A stretch of DNA of 64,000 nucleotides from Luethyella okanaganae (lineage in GTDB: Bacteria > Actinomycetota > Actinomycetes > Actinomycetales > Microbacteriaceae), in contig NZ_JBHSTP010000002.1 of assembly GCF_042660285.1 (NCBI RefSeq), positions 186,001-250,000 of the forward strand, in the 5' to 3' direction. Positions 56,584 through 64,000 of this stretch are shown piece after piece; within the stretch, counting starts at the first letter, position 1; each line of letters opens with the position of its first letter. The notes beneath the pieces were generated by a model. That model did not search any database, was not told the DNA's origin, and saw only the letters and a list, made by a program, of their open reading frames with translations. The position numbers and the translations under genes are program-made.

Positions 56584-57567
56584 TCAGGCGAGCTGCGAAC
56601 CGAGCGTTTCCCCATACCAGGCACGTGCGGACCCGGACAGACGGAACGGCATCCGGAACACGATGCCAGCATCTCGGGCGAGTCGCGAGCTATCGAACGA
56701 GTGATCCACCGACAGCAGGCGCAGCGCGTTCTGCAGTACGACCGAATGGCCGACACGATCCTCGGCCTCGGCCAGGCGCACCTGCCCGGTCGGCAGGAAA
56801 ACCCCCGCGCCACGAAGCTCGCTGACGAGCTCGCACACAGACACGGGTCTCGAATTGGCGACGTGATAGGCACCATGGCACGAGGCAGCGGCACTCAGAC
56901 CGACGATGGCCTCGGCGAGGTCGGCGACGTCGATGACGGAATGCACCGCGGTTCCGCCGTCGACGAGTCCCTCGATGGCCGAGGTGAGCGCCAGGATCCC
57001 ACTGCCCACCCACCGATCGCCGGGGCCGAGAACAAGGTGGGGCCGGACGACCGCGCCACCGGCATCGAGCACGATGCGCTCCGCGACGGCGCGACTCGAG
57101 CTCAGCGCCGAGGCCGGCGAAATCCGAGCGGCGCGCTCCGTGACGAGCTCGAACGGCCCACGACCGTAGACGGCGGCGGTGCTCACGTAGACGAGACGCC
57201 CGATGCCGCACGCCTTCGCCGCAGCGACCACGTTCTCTGTGCCGCCGACGTTGATCTCCTCGCAGAGCGCCGCATCGCCACCGATGTAGGACGCAGCGTG
57301 GACAAGCGCATGGCTTCCTTCGAGGGCGCGAAGGGTTGCACGGCGATCTCGGATGTCGGCGTTCACCGTGCCCGGTCCACCGAATCGGCTGACCGGCCGC
57401 GCGAGCCAGCCGCCGATTCCTCGTCCAGCGACCCGCGTGACGCACGAACCGATGAAGCCCGTTCCACCCGTGACTGCGAGGACCGGCCTGTCGTCGTCAC
57501 GTGTGGCTAGCGATCGCGAGTCGCGCCCGGAATCGTCGTCCGACCCCATAAGACGGTTCGTTAACAT
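56584..57567 (-). CDS. NAD-dependent epimerase/dehydratase (extended SDR)
   Basis: About 327 aa. The NAD site VLAVTGGTGFIGSCVTRVAG (GxxGxxG), then VYVSTAAVYGRGPFE with the catalytic Tyr of the extended SDR family. The downstream Lys of YxxxK is not at the expected place (SSSRAVAERI lies where SxxxY-K would be), so the activity may be atypical. The start is uncertain (57567, 57549 or TTG at 57582). It is divergent from the ScbR-like receptor gene and shares its promoter region. Involvement in signal synthesis is inferred from that linkage. Confidence 0.75.
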   Translation of the reverse strand: MLTNRLMGSDDDSGRDSRSLATRDDDRPVLAVTGGTGFIGSCVTRVAGRGIGGWLARPVSRFGGPGTVNADIRDRRATLRALEGSHALVHAASYIGGDAALCEEINVGGTENVVAAAKACGIGRLVYVSTAAVYGRGPFELVTERAARISPASALSSSRAVAERIVLDAGGAVVRPHLVLGPGDRWVGSGILALTSAIEGLVDGGTAVHSVIDVADLAEAIVGLSAAASCHGAYHVANSRPVSVCELVSELRGAGVFLPTGQVRLAEAEDRVGHSVVLQNALRLLSVDHSFDSSRLARDAGIVFRMPFRLSGSARAWYGETLGSQLA

Positions 57568-57568
57568 G
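57547..57568. promoter_or_regulatory. Candidate receptor-binding (ARE-like) site between epimerase and receptor genes
   Basis: ATAAGACGGTTCGTTAACAT resembles the right half CGGTTTGTTT of autoregulatory elements bound by gamma-butyrolactone receptors, and lies 35-55 bases before the receptor start. The match is partial. Confidence 0.35.
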
Positions 57569-57602
57569 GAGTGAGCCCGCAACGGACGAGGAGAACTGGT
57601 TC

Positions 57603-58265
57603 ATGGTTCAGCAGGAGCGAGCCCGGCTCACGCGCGAGAAGATCCTGCTCGGCGCGGCCGACGTGATTCGACGGGTCGGATACGCGAAAGCCAGCCTCGG
57701 ACAAATCAGCGAGACATCCGGCGTGACCAGGGGCGCGCTCTACTTTCATTTCGGGTCCAAGTTGGACATCGCCGCGGCTCTCGTGGACGAGCAGCACCGC
57801 ATCACCCGCGAGGCATCCGAGATGATACTCGCCACGGATGCCTCCGCGCTCGAGTTGATGATGCACCTTTGCCTGGACCTCGCGCAACGGCTTGTCGCTG
57901 ATCCGATCGTTCGTGCCGGAGTACGCCTCACCAGCGACACTTCGACGTTCGATTCACCCATCGGGGACCCGTTTCGGGACTGGATCGAGACGTTCGGGGC
58001 GCTGGCCACCCGCGCACAAGACAATGGTGAGACGACAGCGACGGTACCGCCTGACATGGCGGCCAGGTTCATCATTCCCGCCTTCACCGGTGTGCAACTG
58101 GTCTCGGACACACTCACCGGACGCGAGGACCTTCCCGGTCGCGTCCGTGAGATGTGGGAGATTCTGGTGCGCGCCCTCGTGGCAGCCGAGAACCTCGCGA
58201 CAGCACTGCAGATGCTGGACGATGTGTTCACTGCGCCGGGGAGTGACGAGGAGGCGATGCGATGA
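57603..58265 (+). CDS. ScbR/ArpA-like gamma-butyrolactone receptor, TetR family
   Basis: 220 aa. TetR helix-turn-helix at residues 8-55 (TREKILLGAADVIRRVGYAK, GVTRGALYFHFGSKLDIAAA). The ligand-binding domain has the conserved Trp region DPFRDWIETFGALATRAQDN as in CprB/ScbR proteins. ATG at 57603 has GAGGAG nine bases upstream. It would repress targets, including its own promoter, until a gamma-butyrolactone accumulates. Its 3' end overlaps the convergent afsA-like gene by 38 bases. Receptor identity rests on family resemblance plus the adjacent synthase gene. Confidence 0.82.
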   Translation: MVQQERARLTREKILLGAADVIRRVGYAKASLGQISETSGVTRGALYFHFGSKLDIAAALVDEQHRITREASEMILATDASALELMMHLCLDLAQRLVADPIVRAGVRLTSDTSTFDSPIGDPFRDWIETFGALATRAQDNGETTATVPPDMAARFIIPAFTGVQLVSDTLTGREDLPGRVREMWEILVRALVAAENLATALQMLDDVFTAPGSDEEAMR

Positions 58266-59124
58266 CCGCATGGCCTCGCACAGCAACTGTGTCGAATTGG
58301 CGCACCTCGAATCTGGCGCTGTCCCGGAGGGTGATCGAGACGGTGGCCGAAGCATCGAATTCGACCATGCGATAGAAGGTCGACTCGAAGGTGACGAAGT
58401 CCGCGTCGGGATCCTCCACCTGCAGGCAGGCCATCTGCCTGCAGGCTTCGATCAAGGCGACCCCGGGCACGTGATCGAGCTCATGATCGAAGAAATAGGG
58501 GTTACCGGGATCGATACTGACGTGTACGCCGTCGGGAGCCGCGGAGACGACGACATCCTCAGGTGTCGTACGACCGACTGCGGCCGCGGCGACCGGCGGC
58601 GACCCTCGCTCTGCGGGCATTGCCGCCGAGATGAACTCACCGCGCATTCGCCTGTAGGTGCACTCGTCGACGAGTACCGCATCGCCGTGTCCGGTCGCGA
58701 CGAGCCCGTCGTCGTCGGTGAACCGAGCATCGATGCGGACACCCCGCAGCGCACCGCCTCCGCTCCTTCGCACGTTCGCGGTTCGAGTGCTCGCTCTGAT
58801 CTCGATGGCCTTTCCACGCGGACGCGCAATCGCCGCACGGCGCAGTTCGAACCCCATTCCCGTCATCAGAAAACGCGTACCCAGCGGCACATCCAGGCCT
58901 GCATGCAGGACGTACACGGTGACTTGCCGTATCGACTCAGCGACCAACGGCGAGTTGAGCGGGGAGACGGAGTACATGCCATGCCGCCGCGGCCACTGCA
59001 ACGCGACCTCGAAGGCGTCCGGACCTCGCACGAAGAGATCGGTGGGCAGCACCTCGCCCGTCGAGCGCTTGTGCACCAATTGTCGCGAGACCGCCTGGTC
59101 GAACGTAAGCGGAACAGCTGACAC
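58228..59124 (-). CDS. AfsA/ScbA-like gamma-butyrolactone biosynthesis protein
   Basis: 298 aa, two hotdog repeats of the AfsA family. The first holds VRGPDAFEVALQWPRRHGMY and SPLVAESIRQVTVYVLHAGL followed by VPLGTRFLMTGMGFEL. The second holds PYFFDHELDHVPGVALIEAC. AfsA condenses a beta-ketoacyl chain with dihydroxyacetone phosphate to start autoregulator synthesis. GTG at 59124 follows GAGGGGGG; the longer in-frame ATG at 59172 lacks a site. Convergent, overlapping placement with the receptor gene suggests tight mutual control. The stretch 59125-59498 upstream has no other gene. Confidence 0.88.
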   Translation of the reverse strand: MSAVPLTFDQAVSRQLVHKRSTGEVLPTDLFVRGPDAFEVALQWPRRHGMYSVSPLNSPLVAESIRQVTVYVLHAGLDVPLGTRFLMTGMGFELRRAAIARPRGKAIEIRASTRTANVRRSGGGALRGVRIDARFTDDDGLVATGHGDAVLVDECTYRRMRGEFISAAMPAERGSPPVAAAAVGRTTPEDVVVSAAPDGVHVSIDPGNPYFFDHELDHVPGVALIEACRQMACLQVEDPDADFVTFESTFYRMVEFDASATVSITLRDSARFEVRQFDTVAVRGHAVIASPPRHSPAQ

Positions 59125-59498
59125 GGACCCCCCTCGTGCTGACCGCCACCATTGCCATGGCCAGAACGACACGATGTCGCTCGGCCGGCCTTGTTTCGTT
59201 TTTTGCGATCAGCCGAATCTACATCACAGCCGCCGCAACGTCACGAGGTGGCTACGAAATGTTCGTCGATGGCTCTGCGCCGCGCCGATGCAAGGGGCCT
59301 TCTCAGGCCGGTCTGGGCCAGCCGGACGATACAGCAACGCTGGTCTGCGCCACGCCGATGGACCGACGACCGACACCGTCACGCCGAGCTTCTTCGGAGG
59401 TCCGATCGCGTCGCCCGACGCGCTCCGGCCCGAGGGGGACCTCATCATCGTCGCTTCCCACACTGCGTGATACGTCTCGACAGATGCTCAGTATTTGA

Positions 59499-59517
59499 TA
59501 AGGTTAGCCTCACCTAT
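59499..59517 (+). promoter_or_regulatory. IdeR/DtxR iron box
   Basis: TAAGGTTAGCCTCACCTAT matches 16 of 19 positions of the DtxR/IdeR consensus. It lies 29 bases before the iron-binding protein gene, within an AT-rich promoter-like stretch, so the operon should be repressed by iron-loaded IdeR. Confidence 0.88.
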
Positions 59518-59545
59518 TTTTTAATCGCCGAGCCTCGAGGAATCC

Positions 59546-60598
59546 ATGAACCGAATGATCCGCCCCGCCATCGCCGCCATCGCCGCCATCGCCGTGGCGA
59601 CTCTCGCACTGACGGGATGCTCGGCGGGATCCGCCCCCCAAACCACCCCGACGCCCGAGTCGATCGATGGCACCTCGATCACGGTCTACAACGCGCAGCA
59701 CGAGGAGCTGGCCCAGGAGTGGGCCGACGAGTTCTCGAAACAGACCGGGGTCACCGTGACGCTCCGCAACGGCTCGGACTCCGAGCTCGGCAACCAGCTC
59801 GTCCAAGAGGGGGCGGCCTCCCCGGCCGACGTCTTCCTGACCGAGAACTCCCCCGCGATCTCTCTCGTCGACAATGCGGGCCTCTTCGCCGGCGTCGACG
59901 CCGACACACTCGCCCAGGTTCCGGATGCCTACAAGCCCTCCACCGGCACCTGGACGGGGATCGCCGCACGCTCGACCGTCTTCGTCTACAACCCGAGCCT
60001 GCTGCCGGAGAGCGAACTCCCGAAGTCCATGCTCGACCTCGCCCAGCCGCAATGGAAGGGCCGTTGGGCGGCCTCGCCGAGCGGCGCGGACTTCCAGGCG
60101 ATCGTGTCCGCGGTGCTCGAGAAGGAGGGAACGGCCACGACCGAGTCCTGGCTCGCCGGCATGAAAGAGAACGCCGCGGTGTATAAGGGCAACAGCACGG
60201 TCATGAAGGCGGTCAACGCGGGCGAGGTGCCTGCAGGCGTCATCTACCACTACTACTGGTTCATCGATCAGGCCGGAACCGGCGAGAACAGCGCCAACAC
60301 CAAGCTGTTCTACTTCAAGAACCAGGACCCAGGCGCGTTCGTCAGCGTCTCCGGCGGCGGCGTCCTGAAGTCCAGCAAGAACCAGGCGGCCGCACAGGCC
60401 TTTCTGAAGTTCATCACCGGCAAGGCCGGCCAAGACATCCTGCGCACGGGAACCAGCTTCGAATACCCCGTCGGCAGCGAGGTCGAGCCCAATCCCGCCC
60501 TGCCCACGCTCGGCACGCTCGATGCACCAGTGATCGACCCCTCGAAGCTGAATAGCACCGAGGTCACCGATCTCATGACCGCGGCGGGACTCATCTGA
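59546..60598 (+). CDS. fbpA: Ferric iron ABC transporter substrate-binding lipoprotein
   Basis: 350 aa. Lipoprotein signal with lipobox LTGC. The mature protein begins SITVYNAQHEELAQEWADEF, typical of FbpA/FutA/SfuA ferric-binding proteins, with tyrosine-rich IYHYYWFIDQAG where the iron-coordinating Tyr pair is expected. It should bind Fe3+ (free or chelated) and deliver it to the permease encoded next. AGGAATCC-type site before the ATG; iron box upstream. Confidence 0.92.
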   Translation: MNRMIRPAIAAIAAIAVATLALTGCSAGSAPQTTPTPESIDGTSITVYNAQHEELAQEWADEFSKQTGVTVTLRNGSDSELGNQLVQEGAASPADVFLTENSPAISLVDNAGLFAGVDADTLAQVPDAYKPSTGTWTGIAARSTVFVYNPSLLPESELPKSMLDLAQPQWKGRWAASPSGADFQAIVSAVLEKEGTATTESWLAGMKENAAVYKGNSTVMKAVNAGEVPAGVIYHYYWFIDQAGTGENSANTKLFYFKNQDPGAFVSVSGGGVLKSSKNQAAAQAFLKFITGKAGQDILRTGTSFEYPVGSEVEPNPALPTLGTLDAPVIDPSKLNSTEVTDLMTAAGLI

Positions 60599-60611
60599 AT
60601 GCAGCTCCAGC

Positions 60612-62186
60612 TTGATCGGTACCGTTGCTGACGTGACGGTTCAGATCGAACGGAGGGGTGCGGCGGCGGAGACGTCGCGCCCCTCCGCGCTCCTGCTCAC
60701 CGTGTCGATACTGATCGCCGCGGTGACTCTCGTGCCCGTCGGCTTCGTCGTCATCACGACGGTTCAGACCGGCTGGGACGTACTGGCGCCTCTGATCTTC
60801 CGCCCGAAGGTCGGCGAGCTCCTCCTGAACACGATCCTCCTCGTCGTGATCGGCGTGCCCCTCTGCGTCGCGGCGGGCGTCGGAGCCGCCTGGCTGGTCG
60901 AACGGACGAACTTGCCGGGACGCCGCTTCTGGGCGATCCTGTTCGCCGCCCCTCTGGCGATTCCGGCGTTCGTCAGCAGCTACGCCTGGGTGAGTCTCCT
61001 TCCTTCCATCGGTGGCCTCGGCGGCGGGCTGCTCATCTCCACCCTCGCCTACTCCCCGCTGGTTTACTTCCCGGCCGCCGCGACCCTGCGCGGACTCGAT
61101 CCCGCGCTGGAGGACTCGGCACGGTCACTCGGTCTGACCACTCCCCGGATCTTCGTCCGCGTCGTCCTCCCGCAACTCCGTCTGGCGATCTGGGGCGGCG
61201 GACTCATCGTCGCGCTCCACCTGCTTGCGGAGTACGGAGCATTCGCCCTGATCAGGTTCGACACTTTCACGACGGCGATCATCGTGCAGTACCAGTCGAC
61301 GTTCGCCGGACCGGCCGCGAGCGCCCTCGGCATCGTCCTCACCCTGCTGTGCCTGCTCGTGCTCACCGCCGAAGCCACGACTCGCGGCCGGGCCCGCTAC
61401 GCACACATCGGTTCCGGGGCCCCGCTTCCGCCCGAGCGTCACCGCTTGGGTCGCGGAACAGCGGCGGCAGTGCTCGCGACGATCCTCTACACGGCTCTCG
61501 CGATCGGGGTGCCGCTGCTCAGCATCGGACGCTGGCTCGGCGTGGGCGAGCCCTGGGCGCAACCCGAGATCGGTCCTGCGCTCATGCAGACCGTGTTCTT
61601 CGTCGTATGCGGTGCGGTTCTGACCGTTGCCGCCGCTCTGCCCCTGGCCTGGCTGAGCATCCGGCACCCGGGTTCGGCGAGCCGACTCGTCGAGAACTCC
61701 ACCTACGTCGCGAGCAGCCTGCCCGGAATCGTCATCGCGCTGGCCCTCGTCACGGTCACCATCCGGCTCGTGCCCGAGCTCTACCAGACAGTCGCCACCG
61801 TGCTGCTGGCGTATCTGATCATGTTCCTGCCCAGAGCGCTGGTCACGCTGCGCGCCGGCCTCGGACAGGCGCCGATCATCCTCGAAGAGGTCGCGCGTTC
61901 ACTCGGCGACCCGCCGGTCATCGCCCGGCTGCGTGTCACCGTTCCCCTGCTGACTCCCTCCCTCTGGGGAGGAGCGGCCCTCGTCGGCCTCGGCGTCGCG
62001 AACGAACTCACGGCGACCCTGTTGCTGGCCCCGAACGGCACACGAACCCTCGCCACGCAGTTCTGGTCGGCGAGTTCCTCCGTCGCCTACGCGGATGCCG
62101 CGCCCTATGCGCTCCTTCTGATCGTCATCTCGGTGCCGACCGTCGCTCTCATGTCCATCCCGTCCCAGAAGCGAACGACCCTATGA
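60612..62186 (+). CDS. fbpB: Ferric iron ABC transporter permease, two-domain FbpB type
   Basis: 524 aa with two BPD_transp_1 halves, each with about six helices. EAA loops are LEDSARSLGLTTPRIFVRVV and LEEVARSLGDPPVIARLRVT. This duplicated layout is characteristic of FbpB/SfuB permeases. The start is uncertain: TTG at 60612 or GTG at 60633, neither with a strong ribosome site, and coupling to fbpA 14 bases upstream is likely. The stop overlaps fbpC (ATGA). Confidence 0.92.
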   Translation: MIGTVADVTVQIERRGAAAETSRPSALLLTVSILIAAVTLVPVGFVVITTVQTGWDVLAPLIFRPKVGELLLNTILLVVIGVPLCVAAGVGAAWLVERTNLPGRRFWAILFAAPLAIPAFVSSYAWVSLLPSIGGLGGGLLISTLAYSPLVYFPAAATLRGLDPALEDSARSLGLTTPRIFVRVVLPQLRLAIWGGGLIVALHLLAEYGAFALIRFDTFTTAIIVQYQSTFAGPAASALGIVLTLLCLLVLTAEATTRGRARYAHIGSGAPLPPERHRLGRGTAAAVLATILYTALAIGVPLLSIGRWLGVGEPWAQPEIGPALMQTVFFVVCGAVLTVAAALPLAWLSIRHPGSASRLVENSTYVASSLPGIVIALALVTVTIRLVPELYQTVATVLLAYLIMFLPRALVTLRAGLGQAPIILEEVARSLGDPPVIARLRVTVPLLTPSLWGGAALVGLGVANELTATLLLAPNGTRTLATQFWSASSSVAYADAAPYALLLIVISVPTVALMSIPSQKRTTL

Positions 62187-63205
62187 CGACCCTGACCGTG
62201 CACGAGATATCGAAGACCCTCGGCGGCTCGGCCGTTCTCGACAACGTGTCGCTCGTGATCCCGACGGGAACGCGTACCGCCCTCGTCGGCGCGTCCGGCA
62301 GCGGCAAGACGACCCTGCTGCGCCTGATCGCCGGCTTCTCCCGGCCGGATCGTGGCACCATCGCCCTCGACGACACCGTCGTCTCCGGGCGAGACGTCTT
62401 CCTGCCTGCGCATCGTCGCGGCGTCGGCTACGTCCCGCAGGACGGAGCCCTGTTCCCGCATCTCACCGTCGAGCAGAACATCCGGTTCGGGCTCCGACAC
62501 GCGCAGCGAGGCTCGACGCGGATCGCCGAGGTCGCCGAGCTGGTCGCACTCCCTCTCGAACTGCTGAGGAGGTTTCCGCACGAGATCTCCGGCGGGCAGC
62601 AGCAGCGGGTCGCGGTTGCCAGGGCGCTCGCCCCTGCACCGAAGATGATCGTGCTCGATGAGCCGTTCAGCGCACTCGACACGAGCCTGCGCGAGCACTC
62701 GCGCCTCGCCGTCATCGCGGCGCTCGAGGCGAGCGATGCGACCGCTGTGCTGGTGACCCACGATCAGGACGAGGCGTTGATGTTCGGCCACCAGATCGGC
62801 GTGCTGGCCGACGGCCTTCTCCTGCAGCACGGCCATCCCTCCGCCGTGTTCGACAAACCGGTCACGGCCGAGGTCGCGGCCTTCTTGGGCGATGCCGTCT
62901 TCCTCACCGCGCGGATCGACGACTCCACGGCGATCACGGCGTTCGGAGCCGTCGCAATCCGACACCGGGCATCCGTCGCCGGGTCCCGCGTGATGCTCCG
63001 ACCGGAGCAGCTGAGCGTCCGCACCGATGGCGCGGCCAACGGTGTCGTCCGGGCGATCCGGCCCCGCGGAGCGAGCTCGTACATCGAGATCGAGGCGCTG
63101 GGAGGCGGCGAGCGCGTGACGGTGAGCGTTTTCGCGGCGGAGTCGGAGTGTCGAGTCGGCGACGAGGTCTCCGTCGTCATTCGCGGCACGGTCGTGTCGT
63201 ACTGA
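62183..63205 (+). CDS. fbpC: Ferric iron ABC transporter ATP-binding protein
   Basis: 340 aa. Walker A GASGSGKTT, signature EISGGQQQRVAVAR, Walker B MIVLDEPFSALD and switch His LVTHDQDEA. A C-terminal TOBE-like domain (residues 240-340, RVMLRPEQLSVRTD) is present as in FbpC, where it can bind iron as feedback. It ends the iron-regulated operon. From 63206 to 63383 no gene is visible. Confidence 0.93.
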   Translation: MTTLTVHEISKTLGGSAVLDNVSLVIPTGTRTALVGASGSGKTTLLRLIAGFSRPDRGTIALDDTVVSGRDVFLPAHRRGVGYVPQDGALFPHLTVEQNIRFGLRHAQRGSTRIAEVAELVALPLELLRRFPHEISGGQQQRVAVARALAPAPKMIVLDEPFSALDTSLREHSRLAVIAALEASDATAVLVTHDQDEALMFGHQIGVLADGLLLQHGHPSAVFDKPVTAEVAAFLGDAVFLTARIDDSTAITAFGAVAIRHRASVAGSRVMLRPEQLSVRTDGAANGVVRAIRPRGASSYIEIEALGGGERVTVSVFAAESECRVGDEVSVVIRGTVVSY

Positions 63206-63383
63206 CCCGATCCGCTCCGACCGCGTCCGCTCGGCCCGGCGAAGGCACCCGCGAGCGCGAAACGCGCCGCACGGAGTGGCCGGTCGCCGCATCCACCGCC
63301 CCGGTCGCGATCCAGGGCGTGCCGACGAGGATCTTGGTTCTGGACGTGACGACGTCGACTTCTCTCGCAAATGTATATTTTCA

Positions 63384-63412
63384 TTGACATTTTGTCTGCT
63401 TTACTTTACATT
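63384..63412 (+). promoter_or_regulatory. Sigma-70-type promoter, TTGACA - 17 bp - TACATT
   Basis: Exact -35 hexamer TTGACA at 63384-63389, 17-base spacer and -10 TACATT at 63407-63412, in a conspicuously AT-rich island 39 bases before the next start codon. Confidence 0.85.
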
Positions 63413-63450
63413 AGAGATCAGCGATACTTCATACGAGACGGGAAACAGCA

Positions 63451-63879
63451 ATGTCCTACGAAGAGAAGGGCACGTGGGTCTACCTCGTGGTCAGCGTCGG
63501 CGCGTACGCGGTCTATCTAGCGCTCGTGCTCACGCAAGCCGCCACCATGCCCATCGCCGAGGCTCCATACATCACGCCGTTGCTCTGGACCATCGGCATC
63601 GCTATCGCCGCATCGATCGTCGGCCGCATCGTGATCGAGATCGTCAAGCCGAGCGAGGGCCGCACGAGCGACGCGCGCGACCGAGGGATCGGTCGCTCCG
63701 GCCTGTACGCCGGACTGTGGTTCGTCGTCGGTGGCGCCGTGGTGGCGCTCGGCCTGGCGATGGTCGAGGCGGACTACTTCTGGATCGCGAACGTGATCTA
63801 CCTCGCCTTCGTGCTGTCGGCGATCCTTCAGTCCGTCGTGAAGATCCTCTCCTACCACCGGGGGTACACCTCGTGGTGA
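63451..63879 (+). CDS. Small four-helix membrane protein of unknown function
   Basis: 142 aa. Helices near residues 8-30, 42-64, 86-104 and 110-130, with a polar loop KPSEGRTSDARDRGIG between the second and third. The ATG follows GGGAAACAG. It overlaps a following XRE regulator gene (GTGA), the typical two-gene unit of a membrane protein plus a Cro/CI-type regulator in actinobacteria, in which the regulator controls the pair. Confidence 0.8.
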   Translation: MSYEEKGTWVYLVVSVGAYAVYLALVLTQAATMPIAEAPYITPLLWTIGIAIAASIVGRIVIEIVKPSEGRTSDARDRGIGRSGLYAGLWFVVGGAVVALGLAMVEADYFWIANVIYLAFVLSAILQSVVKILSYHRGYTSW

Positions 63880-64000
63880 AGCCGACCAGGGTCACGAACG
63901 CGATCCGCACCCTCAGATTCGCGCACGGAGAGATGACCCAGGCAGAACTGGCCAGACACGTCGGCGTGACGCGCCAGACCGTCATCGCCATCGAACAGGG
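63876..64000 (+). CDS. XRE-family helix-turn-helix regulator (3' end outside window)
   Basis: The visible 41 codons encode a Cro/CI-type helix-turn-helix: NAIRTLRFAHGEMTQAELAR and HVGVTRQTVIAIEQ. Short regulators of this type (about 65-75 aa) usually follow small membrane proteins like the one at 63451. The GTG start overlaps that gene's stop codon. Confidence 0.85.
   Translation, partial: MKPTRVTNAIRTLRFAHGEMTQAELARHVGVTRQTVIAIEQ

Overview
The window comes from a high-GC Gram-positive actinobacterium, most probably a Microbacteriaceae-like member of the Micrococcales. This rests on the HspR/HAIR-controlled dnaK operon, the paired clpS and DUF2017 genes, LAxTG-type surface anchoring, an IdeR/DtxR iron box, a UMF1-type transporter and the codon style. 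The species is inferred, not proven.

Layout. 1-4783: tail of a Dpp/Opp-type peptide ABC operon whose second permease is fused in frame to the first ATPase. 4828-6930: phosphatase-like fragment behind an 8-bp tandem repeat, then nsrR-hmp for nitric oxide sensing and detoxification. 7056-10566: broken genes around an intact Tat-exported glycosidase-like protein. 10698-12073: membrane protein plus YtrA-like GntR regulator. 12357-17380: heat-shock operon dnaK-grpE-dnaJ-hspR-clpS-DUF2017, read leftward from two HAIR operators.

17366-24504 is a decayed accessory island. It holds a frame-broken enzyme resembling LazF of thiopeptide biosynthesis (SpaB_C elimination domain joined to a SagB dehydrogenase), a headless response regulator, a relaxase-like fragment, small broken membrane proteins and a frameshifted large serine integrase. 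24973-26403 is a UMF1 transporter.

26677-39867 is an assimilatory sulfur block: cbiX-type chelatase, then sir-cysH-cysD-cysN, an SsuABC/TauABC-like transporter, a siroheme synthase (cysG-like), a ferredoxin-NADP reductase, a ferredoxin and a thioredoxin-reductase-like flavoprotein, nearly all with overlapping start and stop codons. Sulfate is activated by CysDN, reduced by CysH and then by ferredoxin-dependent Sir; the chelatase and CysG-like protein supply siroheme, and FprA with the ferredoxin supply electrons. A short palindromic repeat (GAGCCTGTCGAAA and its complement) lies in frame inside cysD, cysN, the transporter permease, cysG and grpE, always in an extra N-terminal tail or an interdomain linker.

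40042-44457: dcd, tRNA-Gly(CCC) with a terminator, a CPBP protease, DoxX and small or broken genes. 44927-55649: a surface and regulatory block with an ECF sigma factor carrying a zinc-binding-like tail, two lipoproteins, a repeat-rich LAxTG surface protein, a giant LuxR (LAL) regulator, and a translationally coupled trio of FAD oxidoreductase, HTTM protein and DUF5819 protein. 55889-59124: PadR regulator and a gamma-butyrolactone signalling locus (ScbR-like receptor, AfsA-like synthase, epimerase/reductase). 59499-63205: iron-box-controlled ferric iron ABC operon. 63384-64000: promoter, small membrane protein and the start of an XRE regulator.
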